NCBI GenBank assembly: GCA_900455155.1
Contig: UGUC01000002.1
Coordinates: forward strand, 744,001-808,000
DNA length: 64,000 nt
DNA from: Providencia stuartii
GTDB taxonomy: Bacteria; Pseudomonadota; Gammaproteobacteria; Enterobacterales; Enterobacteriaceae
Reading direction: 5' to 3'
In this document: piece by piece, positions 43,105 through 51,857 of the stretch
How the letters are laid out: each line of letters begins with the position of its first letter
How positions within the stretch are numbered: the first letter of the stretch is position 1
Translations under genes and position numbers: made by a program
The notes under the pieces: model-generated
What the model was told of the DNA's origin: nothing
Seen by the model: the letters and a program-made list of their open reading frames with translations, nothing else
The model's database searches: none

Positions 43105-43410
43105 ATTCCTTGCTTATACACCGATAATGATGATGCCCTCCAGTCAGCTACAGATGTTTATTTAGACGATGTAGCACAAAAACGCGCTCACAATATCCCA
43201 GCAACCAAATCCTTTGATGCTTTTGAAATGCCAGACGGTAGCCTACGTCGTGTCGCTAAATCAATTAGCTTTGCCAAAATGGACGACCTAGCCTTTGGCG
43301 AACTCTACAAAGCCACACTCGATGTGCTTTGGAACTTCATTCTATTCCGTAAATTTCCTACCCAAGAAGCTGCTGAAAATGCGGCGGCTCAGTTATTAGA
43401 ATTTACCTAG
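43105..43410 (+). pseudogene. DUF1367 phage protein, 5'-truncated
   Basis: About 100 C-terminal residues without a start: VYLDDVAQKRAHNIPATKSF, then MPDGSLRRVAKSISFAKMD and VLWNFILFRKFPTQEAAENA. This is the end of DUF1367 proteins (about 190-200 residues), replication/Nin-region genes of lambdoid phages. The homology starts about 50 bases after the last CRISPR repeat, so the 5' half was lost where the array now ends. The following gene (Ref-type) is intact and in normal phage order. Confidence 0.75.
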
Positions 43411-43421
43411 AGGCAAGACCA

Positions 43422-43736
43422 ATGATCCAAAAATCGAAGATCAAAGAAGAGAAGCAGTGGTTATCAGATGTAGCCGAACTTGGCTGTGTTTGCTGCCGCA
43501 ATATGGGATATGGGGCAACTCCTGCGGAAATCCATCATACACGAACAGGGCAGGGAATAGCGCAGCGTGCTAGTCATAAAGATGTATTGCCGTTATGCCC
43601 GCCTCACCACCGCGCTAGCTATGACACCGGCTTTCATGCGGCCCCAAAAACATGGCAGCAAATTCACGGTACCGAAGCGGAATTGCTTGAGCAAACCAAA
43701 AGAGAAGTCATGGAGCTGCGCGCATGTCGTATCTGA
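43422..43736 (+). CDS. Ref-family (HNH-like) phage recombination nuclease
   Basis: 104 residues: ELGCVCCRNMGYG (zinc CxxC), AEIHHTR with the catalytic-type His pair, and LPLCPPHHRASYDTGFH. This matches the HNH-like fold of Ref/RecA-directed nucleases encoded in the Nin region of lambdoid phages. It lies 11 bases after the DUF1367 remnant and 44 bases before the Q gene. It probably helps RecA-dependent phage recombination. Confidence 0.75.
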   Translation: MIQKSKIKEEKQWLSDVAELGCVCCRNMGYGATPAEIHHTRTGQGIAQRASHKDVLPLCPPHHRASYDTGFHAAPKTWQQIHGTEAELLEQTKREVMELRACRI

Positions 43737-43780
43737 TAGCCATTAAAAAATATTGTTGATGTGTAATAGGTGGTGAACCA

Positions 43781-44584
43781 ATGAAACTCGAAAATACACT
43801 TAAAAACTTTCACCCTAAGTCACCTACATTCGGTAATGTAGCAGGTTGCACGTCCCCTGACCGAATAACAGGCACAGATATTATGGCGGCTATGGGGATG
43901 ACCGAGTCACAGGCTAAGTTTGGCATGACAGCGTTTCTAGCGAAGAATGATATCAGCGAAGAAGATAAATTTTCTACAGTAGAGGCGCTGACCCAATATG
44001 CACTTAAAGTAGCACCTAAACTAGTTCGTAAAGCCGCGGGTAAGGAATTGGGTTGTTGCTTAATTATTCTGGCCAAGATGGCATTTGAAGATTATGCCCG
44101 TTCAGCGGGGTCGGTTTGTCAGTGTTCAGCGTGTAGTGGTAAAGGGATGATTGATAAAAAAGTCATCACAACAAAGTACTCTACAAGGGAGGCTATTTTT
44201 CCGTCATTCTCCAAGAGCCAACCCAAGCGATATACCAATACGGAACGCGATGTCGTGGAAACTGAAAAAGTGATTTGTGAATCATGCAATGGTAAAGGCC
44301 AATTAACACATCGCTGCCGTTGTAAAGGGAGGGGTAAGGTACTTGATGAAGAACAAACAAAATTACAAGGCGCCCCCGTATTTAAAGATTGTCCTCGCTG
44401 TGAAGGTAGAGGTTTCAGCCGTGTGCCGTCGTCAGTAGCATTTAATGCAATAAAGCATTTAGTACCAGACCTTAACGAAAGAACGTGGCGTAGAAATTGG
44501 AAGCCATTCTATGAAAAGTTGACGAATAAGTGTTTTATTGAAGAGAGTGCCGCAGAGCAAGCATTTAGCAAGGTAATTAAATGA
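43781..44584 (+). CDS. Phage antitermination protein Q (zinc-finger type)
   Basis: 267 residues, intact. Four DnaJ-like zinc motifs lie between residues 110 and 210: CQCSACSGKG, CESCNGKG, CRCKGRG and CPRCEGRG. The flanking helices (LVRKAAGKELGCCLIIL, ERTWRRNWKPFYEKL) fit the Antiterm family of lambdoid phages. Q lets RNA polymerase read through the terminator before the late genes; a terminator lies 100 bases downstream. The start ATG follows AGGTGG. Confidence 0.88.
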   Translation: MKLENTLKNFHPKSPTFGNVAGCTSPDRITGTDIMAAMGMTESQAKFGMTAFLAKNDISEEDKFSTVEALTQYALKVAPKLVRKAAGKELGCCLIILAKMAFEDYARSAGSVCQCSACSGKGMIDKKVITTKYSTREAIFPSFSKSQPKRYTNTERDVVETEKVICESCNGKGQLTHRCRCKGRGKVLDEEQTKLQGAPVFKDCPRCEGRGFSRVPSSVAFNAIKHLVPDLNERTWRRNWKPFYEKLTNKCFIEESAAEQAFSKVIK

Positions 44585-44684
44585 ACTGATCAAATAAACA
44601 GTAAAGTTTGCATTTTGTCCGGAACTGACTTATTATTTTCTAAGAATGGACATTCTATACCTAGTCGCATTAAACCAATTCAAG

Positions 44685-44707
44685 ACCTCGCAATTGCGGG
44701 GTTTTTT
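44685..44707 (+). terminator. Terminator downstream of Q (tR'-like position)
   Basis: CCTCGC/GCGGGG stem (44686-44691, 44696-44701, one G-U pair) with an AATT loop and T6. Its position between Q and the lysis genes is where lambda places tR', the target of Q. Confidence 0.65.
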
Positions 44708-44821
44708 ATATACACACTCTTCATTTTGGAGAGTTGTGTGATTAGGGACACCAGATATCCGTCGACCAAAACATCATCTAATGTCCTTTTCTTTTAACCC
44801 ACTTCAATTCAATCTGATATG

Positions 44822-45025
44822 TTAAGAGAAACGAATGGCATTCGCTCCGTTCAGCCAAGAAAATAAGCACACTGATGCAATGATTATAATTCCCAGAAAT
44901 AGTTTTAATGTCATTGTTGCGAGCGACTCACTTCGAGCACCTCTCATGAAATAAAAAGCTATGATAGGTAATATAAATCCTAAAGTAGACATCCAAGTTA
45001 AAAAGCGTTCCAAGTCATGATACAT
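44822..45025 (-). CDS. Small two-helix membrane protein, paralogue of 58529-58732
   Basis: 67 residues from ATG 45025: MYHDLERFLTWMSTLGFILP, then IAFYFMRGARSESLATMTLK and a second helix (LFLGIIIIASVCLFSW). An ATG 12 bases further upstream is possible but has no ribosome site; GGAA precedes the chosen one, and the paralogue starts at the same point. It shares the pattern M-aromatic-x-x-L-acidic-basic-aromatic-LT-aromatic-x-S-x-LG-x-I-x-P with the protein at 58.6 kb. Function unknown; an immunity or phage accessory role is possible. Confidence 0.6.
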   Translation of the reverse strand: MYHDLERFLTWMSTLGFILPIIAFYFMRGARSESLATMTLKLFLGIIIIASVCLFSWLNGANAIRFS

Positions 45026-45198
45026 AGTGAATTCCATTTAAGTTAGGTTTCTATGTTCTATCATGCATCAACACAAATTCCAACGTGTAAGTGACCCTTA
45101 CAAGTTCAATTCTCCGGAATTTCCGGATAGTTCGCATGCTAAAGTTGAAACACTTAAGTTAAAGTAAATTTAAATGTAACGTTTTGGAACGACGTAGA

Positions 45199-45519
45199 AT
45201 GCAAAAGAATTATAAAGATACAGTGATGTGGCTTTTATTTTGTATTGGTGTAATGGTCTTCGTATATTTATCAGTAAGTAACATTTTTTTTAATAATGGA
45301 AAAGACCACTGGCTAGTGGGTAAATATTTTTCAGTTATCCTCGTACAGGTCGGTATTACTATTTGTTATGGAATCTACTCATTATCATGTGTGACTTTCT
45401 CGTTTGAGAGCCGTGAAAAGGCGGTTCGTAAGAGCTCATCTTATTATGCACATAATATAATGGCTAAAATACAAGGAGTCATGTTAGTAGTTCTTCTTAC
45501 CCTGATGCTTGTTTTATAA
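45199..45519 (+). CDS. Hypothetical membrane protein in prophage region
   Basis: 106 residues from ATG 45199 (MQKNYKDTVMWLLFCIGVMV); an in-frame TTG at 45184 has no better site. Three hydrophobic helices (residues 8-25, 43-62, 88-106) separated by charged loops. Not recognised. It lies between Q and the HNH/holin genes, a place where phages carry accessory morons. A short stem-loop with T6 follows. Confidence 0.55.
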   Translation: MQKNYKDTVMWLLFCIGVMVFVYLSVSNIFFNNGKDHWLVGKYFSVILVQVGITICYGIYSLSCVTFSFESREKAVRKSSSYYAHNIMAKIQGVMLVVLLTLMLVL

Positions 45520-45532
45520 ATTTTCATTCAAG

Positions 45533-45556
45533 AGGGCGCCTAGTGCGGCCTTTTTT
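45533..45556 (+). terminator. Likely terminator after the membrane-protein gene
   Basis: AGGGCGC/GCGGCCT stem with one mismatch, five-base loop, then T6. Confidence 0.55.
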
Positions 45557-45695
45557 GTATACAGCCGCCACAGAATTCTAATCATACACACTTAATTGAC
45601 GCATAGAGATTGTGCGCGGCTATCTATTAACTAAATATCGGACACTCCAATGGGGGTGGGATTTTTATCACTTAAAATTCAATATGGGAAAACGA

Positions 45696-46187
45696 ATGAT
45701 CACTATCGAGGAATTAAAGCGATTACTTTCTTACGATCCTGATACTGGAGTATTTATATGGAAAGCTGATGTATCGAGCAGAGTTAAGAAAGGGATGGTG
45801 GCTGGAACTAGTGATTCTTTTGGTTATGGAAGGATAGTTATAAAAGGCAAGAGCTATAAATCACATCGATTAGCCTGGGCGTACTCATATAACGAATTTC
45901 CAGATGGTGCAATTGACCACATTAATGCTAATGCATCAGATAACCGAATTTCAAATCTCCGCATCGCAACCCAACTAGAAAAGACAAGAAACCGTCGAAT
46001 TCCCAAAAACAACACATCCGGTGTAAAGGGTGTTTACTGGGATCTAGAGAAAAGGAAATGGAGAGCTCAATTTAGAATCGATGGAAAAAATAAGGTGGTA
46101 GGGTATTTTGCCGACTTAAATATTGCAAAGATTGAAATTATTAAAGCTCGAAATAAATATCATAAAGAGTTTGCCAGACACGGCTAA
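45696..46187 (+). CDS. HNH homing endonuclease with AP2 DNA-binding domain
   Basis: 163 residues from ATG 45696 (MITIEELKRLLSYDPDTGVF), the usual start of this family; the frame is open upstream to 45612. HNH core: SHRLAWAYSYNEFPDGAIDH and INANASDNRISNLRIAT. AP2-like C-terminal domain: NNTSGVKGVYWDLEKRKWRA. Such nucleases are mobile morons of lambdoid phages that cut target DNA near their own site. Intact. Confidence 0.85.
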   Translation: MITIEELKRLLSYDPDTGVFIWKADVSSRVKKGMVAGTSDSFGYGRIVIKGKSYKSHRLAWAYSYNEFPDGAIDHINANASDNRISNLRIATQLEKTRNRRIPKNNTSGVKGVYWDLEKRKWRAQFRIDGKNKVVGYFADLNIAKIEIIKARNKYHKEFARHG

Positions 46188-46256
46188 TACAAAGTTTTAA
46201 TTCAAACCTACACCTATTTTGTAATAGGTTTCCTCACCCCAATTTGGGGGGGCGGT

Positions 46257-46565
46257 ATGCGTATGTATAAAGACCCTAATAACATAAATTGGCTAACCAT
46301 TATCTTGGTTTGCTTTATGGCTTTCTTTGGAGGAATTGCAAGTTATGCAAATAAATTCCTTAAAGGTGAGCCATTTAGATTTTGGATAATGATTGCACAG
46401 ATCATTGTATCAATGTTCGCTGGGGCATTGGTTCTATTAGCTGCAAGTTACTACTCATGGCAACTTGAAATTGCTGGTGGGGCGGCTGGTCTAGCTGGAT
46501 GGTCTGGTACTGCTGTGGTTAGCGCTCTAGAAAAAAGATTCATTAAGAAGGTGGAAAATGAGTAA
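46257..46565 (+). CDS. Phage holin
   Basis: 102 residues with three hydrophobic helices (WLTIILVCFMAFFGGIASYA, FWIMIAQIIVSMFAGALVLL, and a third after YYSWQLEIAGG) and a charged C-terminus EKRFIKKVENE, the class I holin layout. Its stop overlaps the start of the endolysin remnant by 8 bases (GTGGAAAATGAGT region), the normal holin-endolysin coupling. It would form inner-membrane pores that release endolysin. Confidence 0.82.
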   Translation: MRMYKDPNNINWLTIILVCFMAFFGGIASYANKFLKGEPFRFWIMIAQIIVSMFAGALVLLAASYYSWQLEIAGGAAGLAGWSGTAVVSALEKRFIKKVENE

Positions 46566-46826
46566 ATTTAAATTCAGTAAACGCAGTGAAGAGAACTTGC
46601 GCGGCGTGCATTTAACCGGTTTAATCAAATTGCGTCAGTTGCATACCGAAATGGCATTCAGGCCGATACTAAAGCACAGGAGAAAATCATTGAATATCGC
46701 ACGATACTCAAAAAAGAGTCTGTTTGTGATCCTCTTGTGCCCCAGTCTATTGCTAACGGGTTGTACGAGTACACAAACGAGTTACGTTCCAGCGCAATGC
46801 ACACCAATACCAGCAACATTAACTGA
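46558..46826 (+). pseudogene. Endolysin/Rz deletion fusion
   Basis: The first 17 codons (MSKFKFSKRSEENLRGVH) are the start of an M15-type phage endolysin. At about 46605-46615 the sequence jumps into the middle of an Rz i-spanin, whose frame reads VAYRNGIQADTKAQEKIIEY to TGA at 46824-46826. The rest of the endolysin and the membrane anchor of Rz are missing. The simple reading is one internal deletion of several hundred bases. The remaining cassette cannot make endolysin. Confidence 0.7.
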
Positions 46827-46983
46827 ACCCGTTTTGGCACCATTACCACCGGATAGTGATGGAAAAACATTATCATATTCACAGATTATTTTATGGATAC
46901 CATCGTTATTAGCGACAATTGATAAAGCTAATCAGCAGTTAAATGCTATTCGAGAGATTGAAGCAGTTAGAAGCCATAACTAA
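46690..46983 (+). CDS. Rz1-like o-spanin lipoprotein
   Basis: 97 residues from TTG 46690, with an excellent AGGAG six bases upstream, in another frame inside Rz. Lipoprotein signal KKSLFVILLCPSLLLTGC, lipobox LLTGC, then a Pro-rich mature part (VPAQCTPIPATLTEPVLAPL) typical of Rz1. The C-terminal stretch is longer than in lambda. The embedded arrangement is the normal one. It has survived the deletion that removed endolysin and the N-terminus of Rz. Confidence 0.72.
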   Translation: MNIARYSKKSLFVILLCPSLLLTGCTSTQTSYVPAQCTPIPATLTEPVLAPLPPDSDGKTLSYSQIILWIPSLLATIDKANQQLNAIREIEAVRSHN

Positions 46984-47071
46984 AAGGATGGGGAGTAATT
47001 GAAGGTCTGATTTATCTCTATAAGTGGATATTTTAGACAATAAAGCAACATGAGTTACTGAGTGATAGAGT

Positions 47072-47257
47072 TCAAATAATAAGAGTGATAAAAAGTAGCA
47101 TTGCCTCATATGCTGAGGCAAGAAAAAGAAAGACACCAATTAGCGTTCTAAATGCTGCTCCCGATGGGGATGCTTCTTTTATATCTTTGAAGCAATAGTA
47201 TGTGCACATGATTAACATAAATTCAATTACAATCCCTGTCATGTGATATTCATTCAT
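47072..47257 (-). CDS. Small membrane protein, unknown
   Basis: 61 residues from ATG 47257 (MNEYHMTGIVIEFMLIMCTY), with AAAGAG 8 bases upstream. It has two hydrophobic helices separated by a KDIKEASPSGAAFR loop. Opposite in orientation to the surrounding phage genes, like the small membrane gene at 44.8 kb. Not recognised. Confidence 0.5.
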   Translation of the reverse strand: MNEYHMTGIVIEFMLIMCTYYCFKDIKEASPSGAAFRTLIGVFLFLASAYEAMLLFITLII

Positions 47258-47454
47258 AATTAGCACTCTTTACTTGGTTAATTGCAACTAATTGTACATA
47301 AGTCAAACACCAATAGCCATCAACTAGTTATTGGTAGTTTTTTTATGTAAGAAAGCAACACGGGAAATTGAACAACAACGAGTATCACAATAGACCTCTA
47401 CAAACGCCATTCTTTTAGTGGCGTTGATAGAGATTTATACAGGAGATAAACACG

Positions 47455-48056
47455 ATGGCTAAACCGGATTGGGGGACGCTACAGCAACAGTTCCTCACCG
47501 AACATGCTAAATCAGGAATATCCCCTAAAGAGTGGTGTGAAGACCAGGAACTTAATTACGCAACAGCACGTCGATATATTAAAAAGCCGGCTGCGCAATC
47601 TGCGCAAAAAACTGCGCACTGCGCATGATAAAGAATGTGCAAAAGAGTCTATATGTAATAGCGCAATACCAACTGCGCAGAGTAGAGAACAAGATAGTGC
47701 GCACGATGATGAAAATACCTTTGATGTGCGCAACTACGGGCTTAATGACTCACAAGTCAAACTCGTTAACGAGTATCTTATCGACTTAAATCGAGCCGGT
47801 TATAAAGGCGAAGGCAATACAGCTTATGTAAATGCTACTCGAATGCTAAGAAATGCTAAGGTTTCAAGAGCAATCGCGGACGCGCTAGCAGAGCGAGAAC
47901 GCAGAACCGAGATAACCCAAGATGCTGTATTAAAAATGTGGTGGAATATTGCGACCGCAGACGTTAATGAACTAACTGAATATCGTCGATTGTGTTGTCG
48001 TCATTGTTGGGGTTTTGGATTTAATTATCAGTGGCGCGATGCGGTCGAATATTAAG
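47455..48056 (+). pseudogene. Phage terminase small subunit, 5' part, cut by IS insertion
   Basis: Starts MAKPDWGTLQQQFLTEHAKS after AGGAGAT; an N-terminal HTH (YATARRYIKKPAAQ) and the Terminase_2 region follow (YGLNDSQVKLVNEYLIDLN, ALAERERRTEITQDAVLKMW, LTEYRRLCCRHCWGFG). One frame change near 47620. After WRDAVEY the frame meets a stop, and about 40 bases later the IS element begins. A matching 3' end of a terminase small subunit is found at 53.75-53.92 kb. Confidence 0.8.
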
Positions 48057-48164
48057 ATGCTGTGAAAAAAACATGTTAGCCAATAAAGCGCCCCGGTAAT
48101 CCCCCCGAAAAATCGGTGTATTAATAAGTAGAATTTTCTCGTAATCTGAACTGAGGAGATCTCT

Positions 48165-48431
48165 ATGAAAAAAGCACGTTTTACCGATAGCCAAATTATC
48201 ACCATCCTTAAGCAAGCTGAGGCGGGAACGCCTGTTTCTGAACTGTGCCGCGAACATGGTATGAGCAACGCCAGTTTTTATAAGTGGCGCTCACGCTTTG
48301 GTGGGATGGATGCTTCCATGATGACCCGCTTGAAAGAACTGGAAGAGGAAAATCGCCGCCTCAAAAAAATGTATGCAGAAGAAAGGTTGAAAGCTGAGAT
48401 CATTCAGGAAGCTATGGCAAAAAAGTGGTGA
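48165..48431 (+). CDS. IS3-family transposase OrfA
   Basis: 88 residues: HTH ([36 protein letters not shown]) and a leucine-zipper-like coiled coil ([20 protein letters not shown]). OrfA binds the IS ends. It overlaps OrfB by 7 bases in the -1 frame, near a run of A, as for programmed frameshifting. Confidence 0.9.
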   Translation: MKKARFTDSQIITILKQAEAGTPVSELCREHGMSNASFYKWRSRFGGMDASMMTRLKELEEENRRLKKMYAEERLKAEIIQEAMAKKW

Positions 48432-49150
48432 AGCCATCGCATCGAAAGCGGATGGCGCAAGAAGCTGTCAAAATACGGAATATCAGCGTACGTTTTGCCT
48501 GCCAGTTATTTGTAGTGAGCGAAAGTTGCTATCGTTATCAAGCTAAACTGAGTAAAGAAAATGAAGCAATAGCTGACTGGCTGATACGCATCACTGATAG
48601 CCAGCGCAACTGGGGATTTAGCTTGTGCTTTTTATACCTTCGAAACGTAAAAAACTTAAGATTTAACCACAAAAGGGTTTACCGAATTTATTGTGCGTTG
48701 TCACTGAACAGGCGAATAAAGCCGAAGAAACGCCTAAAACGGGATAAGCCCGAGCCACTGACGGTACCCGAAACGAGCAATGAATGTTGGTCAATGGACT
48801 TTATGCATGATCAACTGTCGGATGGGCGCTCAGTCCGTTTATTGAATATCATCGATGATTTTAATCGTGAAGCATTAGCTATTGAAGTGGATTTTTCCCT
48901 GCCGGCGAGTCGGGTTGTAAGAGTACTAGAGCAACTTATTGAGTGGAAAGGAAAACCGGTTTCCATACGCTGTGATAATGGGCCAGAATACACCAGTAAT
49001 ATATTGATATCATGGGCTAATCTGCAAGATATCAAAATAAACTTTATCCAGCCAGGTAATCCGCAGCAAAATGCTTACATTGAGCGTTATAATCGGACAG
49101 TCCGCTATGAGTGGTTAGGGCAATACTTGTTTTCATCACTGGATGAATGA
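48425..49150 (+). CDS. IS3-family transposase OrfB, premature stop
   Basis: DDE integrase domain: first Asp in CWSMDFMHD, second in [11 protein letters not shown], Glu in [16 protein letters not shown]. It stops at TGA 49148-49150, but the same frame continues with DYATRWQWFYNHERPNMALN, the normal C-terminus, so about 30-40 residues are cut off. The element may be inactive, or the stop may be a read error. Confidence 0.87.
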   Translation: MVKPSHRKRMAQEAVKIRNISVRFACQLFVVSESCYRYQAKLSKENEAIADWLIRITDSQRNWGFSLCFLYLRNVKNLRFNHKRVYRIYCALSLNRRIKPKKRLKRDKPEPLTVPETSNECWSMDFMHDQLSDGRSVRLLNIIDDFNREALAIEVDFSLPASRVVRVLEQLIEWKGKPVSIRCDNGPEYTSNILISWANLQDIKINFIQPGNPQQNAYIERYNRTVRYEWLGQYLFSSLDE

Positions 49151-49292
49151 CAAGACTATGCTACACGGTGGCAATGGTTTTATAATCACGAACGGCCGAA
49201 CATGGCGTTGAATGGCTATACCCCCAATGCAACATCTACAACGAATGACCTGATTCTACTTATAACCTCGGTTAAAAACGGGGGATTACCGC

Positions 49293-49787
49293 ACCACCAA
49301 GACGAATCCGCAGAAATCCCCCCCCTCACTAATTAGCGAATTAAGCGCGCTGTACGCCACTGTAATCAGCGCAAAAATAATTGCTGCTGTGGCATGAATA
49401 ATTGATTTTAACGCCTCTGTGACGCTGAGATTTTGCGGACGGATAATTAACAATAAACATGTCGCCGCGCAATCGTAGCCCCGCCACGCCTGCCCACTAA
49501 ATAGGTCGGTTTTCATGCAGGTGCAAGAGATCGTCAGAACCGCGCTAGTGCAGGCGCTTTACGCAGGTCACGATCCTTGTTTAATCTTGCAGAATGGGGC
49601 AGAGAATTGCGGAATTTATGATGAAGGTTATGGTGATAAAAATTATTTACAGTATTATTTCATGTTTTATAATTTACTTTATCTCATAAAATACTAGGTA
49701 GTATCTTAATTCATTATTTACTACAAAACTATGTAGTTAGGCTTCTTAAAATAAAAAGACTAGTTACACATATTTAAAGGATTGATT
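49293..49787. other. P2-like phage right-end DNA upstream of the OLD gene
   Basis: 495 bases between the IS and the OLD gene. On the minus strand GGCGTGGCGGGG (49479-49490) resembles the start of P2/186 cohesive ends. Two overlapping ORFs diverge here (49286-49516 minus, 49515-49697 plus); neither has a recognisable domain, and the minus one runs through the cos-like site. The last 100 bases are AT-rich and should carry the OLD promoter. Confidence 0.45.
49479..49490 (-). other. cos-like sequence of P2/186 type
   Basis: Minus-strand GGCGTGGCGGGG followed by CTACGATTGCGC. From memory, the 19-base cohesive ends of P2 and 186 begin GGCG(A/T)GGCGGGG. In P2 the cos end lies next to the start of old, as here. 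The match beyond 12 bases is poor, so it is a candidate only. Confidence 0.4.
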
Positions 49788-51808
49788 ATGCGTTTAAGTA
49801 AAGTTCGGGTACAAAATTATCGTAGCATTATTGATACTGGTGAATTTGATGTGGATGAGTTTAAAACAATTTTGGTTGGCCCAAATGAGGCCGGGAAAAC
49901 GGCTATTCTCCAAGCCATTCAACAAATAAATCCCCCTAAAGAGATGAAGGGGTTTAAACCGCTTCGTGACTATCCTAGAGCTGAATACACCAAAATCAGT
50001 AGGGGAGAGCTAAAACCTGAATATATCAAGGTAGTGACTGCAACTTTTAAATTAGAAGAGTCTGATTTAAAGCACGCACCTGAAAAATTAAGAAATCAAG
50101 AAATTAGTTATGTTATTACTCGATATATGGATAATCATGCAACTCATAATTTACTTGGGGTGCAATCACTACTTTATGGCGAAGTTAAAGATAACCTAAG
50201 AAGAATAGCTCATTATTTAGATAGTCTTCTTGAGGATGAAAATAATAAAACCTACACTGATAGCCTTACTCAGATAACGAGTGGTTTTACTGAAAATCAA
50301 AAACTGTCTATTGAAAATATTAGAACACTATTAGAGTGGCTTGAGAATAATTTCACATTAATTGATGAAGAAAATGAAAAAGAAATTAAACGCCATAAAG
50401 AGATCGAAGATAAATTAAGTACTGAAATAGAAAAAGATAATTTTCTTTCGTATCTTTGGGATAATAAACCTACTTTTGTATTATATAGCAACTACTTCCG
50501 AGTTAAGCCTATTATTCATTTGGAGAACTTAGCTAAACGCCTGACCTCAAACATTATGGATGATGACTCTTATGATTATGGTAATAGTTGCCTACTTAGT
50601 TTGCTTGGGTTTACAGCTGAGGAGCTTTCTGAACTCGGAAAAGTATCAGAATCTACCAACAACTCAACTGAATTAAATATGGATGCTTATCGCGAAAATT
50701 TAGATAGGCGTAGTTATGAACTAAATGCTGCTAGTGTCGAGTTAACTCGTCAAATAATTAAAGTATGGAATCCTGAAGATAATAAAGCTGAAGCTAGCAG
50801 GCTTAAATTAGTTGCAGATGGACAATATCTCAAAGTAGTGGTAGAGGATAATATTGGTGTTGAAGTTGAGCTAGACCAGCGTTCCGAAGGATTTCAATGG
50901 TTAGTTTCCTTTTTTATAGTATTTTTTGCAGAAGCAAAAGGAAAGCATAAAAATACTATTTTACTTTTAGATGAACCCGGGGTAAGCCTTCACGCTTTAA
51001 AGCAAAGAGAATTTAGAAAGACAGTTTCACTACTTTCTGAAAATAATCAGACATTATACTCAACTCATTCTCCATTTTTAGTAGGGCCGGATGAACTCGA
51101 TAAAGTAAGAGTTGTTGAATTGACCGATAGAGCTATTGGCACTAAAGTTCATACAACAATATCTTCTAGTGATCCTGCTGCATTATTACCATTGCAAGAA
51201 GCTCTTGGTTATGACCTAGCTCAAAGTCTATTTGCTCATCAACGTAATTTAATCCTAGAAGGATTGACAGATTATTGGTATATCGAAGCAATTTCTAACT
51301 TATTGAAAGATGGAGGAGAGAAGTTTTTTAGATGACAAGATAGCTCTTGTGCCAGCTAACACAGCTAGTAAAATAGTTTATTTCGCTACAATTTTAACCT
51401 CACATAATCTTAAAGTGGCAGCTTTGCTTGACTCCGATAATGCAGGAGATCAAGCTGCAAAACAGGAAGTTTTAGTTCATCGTCTTGGTAATAAAAGAAT
51501 TCTTCGTACTTCTGATTTTTACTAGGCCTAAGATTGATAAAGCTGAAATTGAAGACCTACTTAGAGATACATTAGTTCAAATTGCAAAAGATGAGCTTAA
51601 CTGGGATATAACAACATCTTTTTCTGGCGCCATTGATAAGCCGATTATTAATATATTCCAAAAGGAAATAGGCAAAGACTTCTCTAAGTATAAGTTAGCA
51701 AAGGCATTTTTAAAATGGTCACGAGACCATTCAATCACTAATTTAACTAAAAATGAGATTCAAGGTTGTACTAACCTAATTAACGCTATTAATTCAGCCC
51801 TAAAATAA
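49788..51808 (+). CDS. old: OLD-family ATPase/TOPRIM nuclease (two frameshifts)
   Basis: About 673 residues. It starts at ATG 49788, with AAAGGA 6 bases upstream. N-terminal ABC-type ATPase: Walker A GPNEAGKT, a long inserted helical region, Walker B TILLLDEPG and H-loop YSTHSPFL. C-terminal TOPRIM nuclease: the Glu in LILEGLTDYWYIEA and the DxD in AALLDSDNAGDQA. Frame changes at T6 (near 51330) and T5 (near 51522) runs are probably artefacts. P2 Old kills recBC hosts and excludes lambda. No UvrD/GajB-type partner follows, so it is not a Gabija pair. It is convergent with gpA, as in P2. Confidence 0.85.
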
Positions 51809-51857
51809 TTAATTAAAGATTTCTGACTCATTATTCATGAATAATAGTGGGTCAGAA

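Larger units (their letters stand above)
48093..49292 (+). mobile_element. IS3-family insertion sequence, about 1.2 kb
   Basis: Two overlapping ORFs (orfA, orfB) are flanked by imperfect inverted repeats of about 40 bases: left CGGTAATCCCCCCGAAAA ... AATAAGTAGAAT, right end the reverse complement of CGGTAATCCCCCGTTTTT ... ATAAGTAGAAT. Exact ends and target duplication are unclear, as the flanks do not match. The interruption separates a terminase gene from P2-like DNA, so the IS may have mediated a rearrangement. Confidence 0.8.

Noticed and set aside
44615..44797. 60-residue plus ORF after Q
   Set aside because: It spans the terminator hairpin at 44685-44707 and lacks recognisable features.
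49286..49516. 76-residue minus ORF next to the IS
   Set aside because: It runs through the cos-like sequence, has no ribosome site I can see and no domain; kept only as a note.
49788..51808. Gabija defence system
   Set aside because: The nuclease resembles GajA, but no UvrD-like GajB follows; the next gene is the convergent P2 gpA. P2-type Old fits better.
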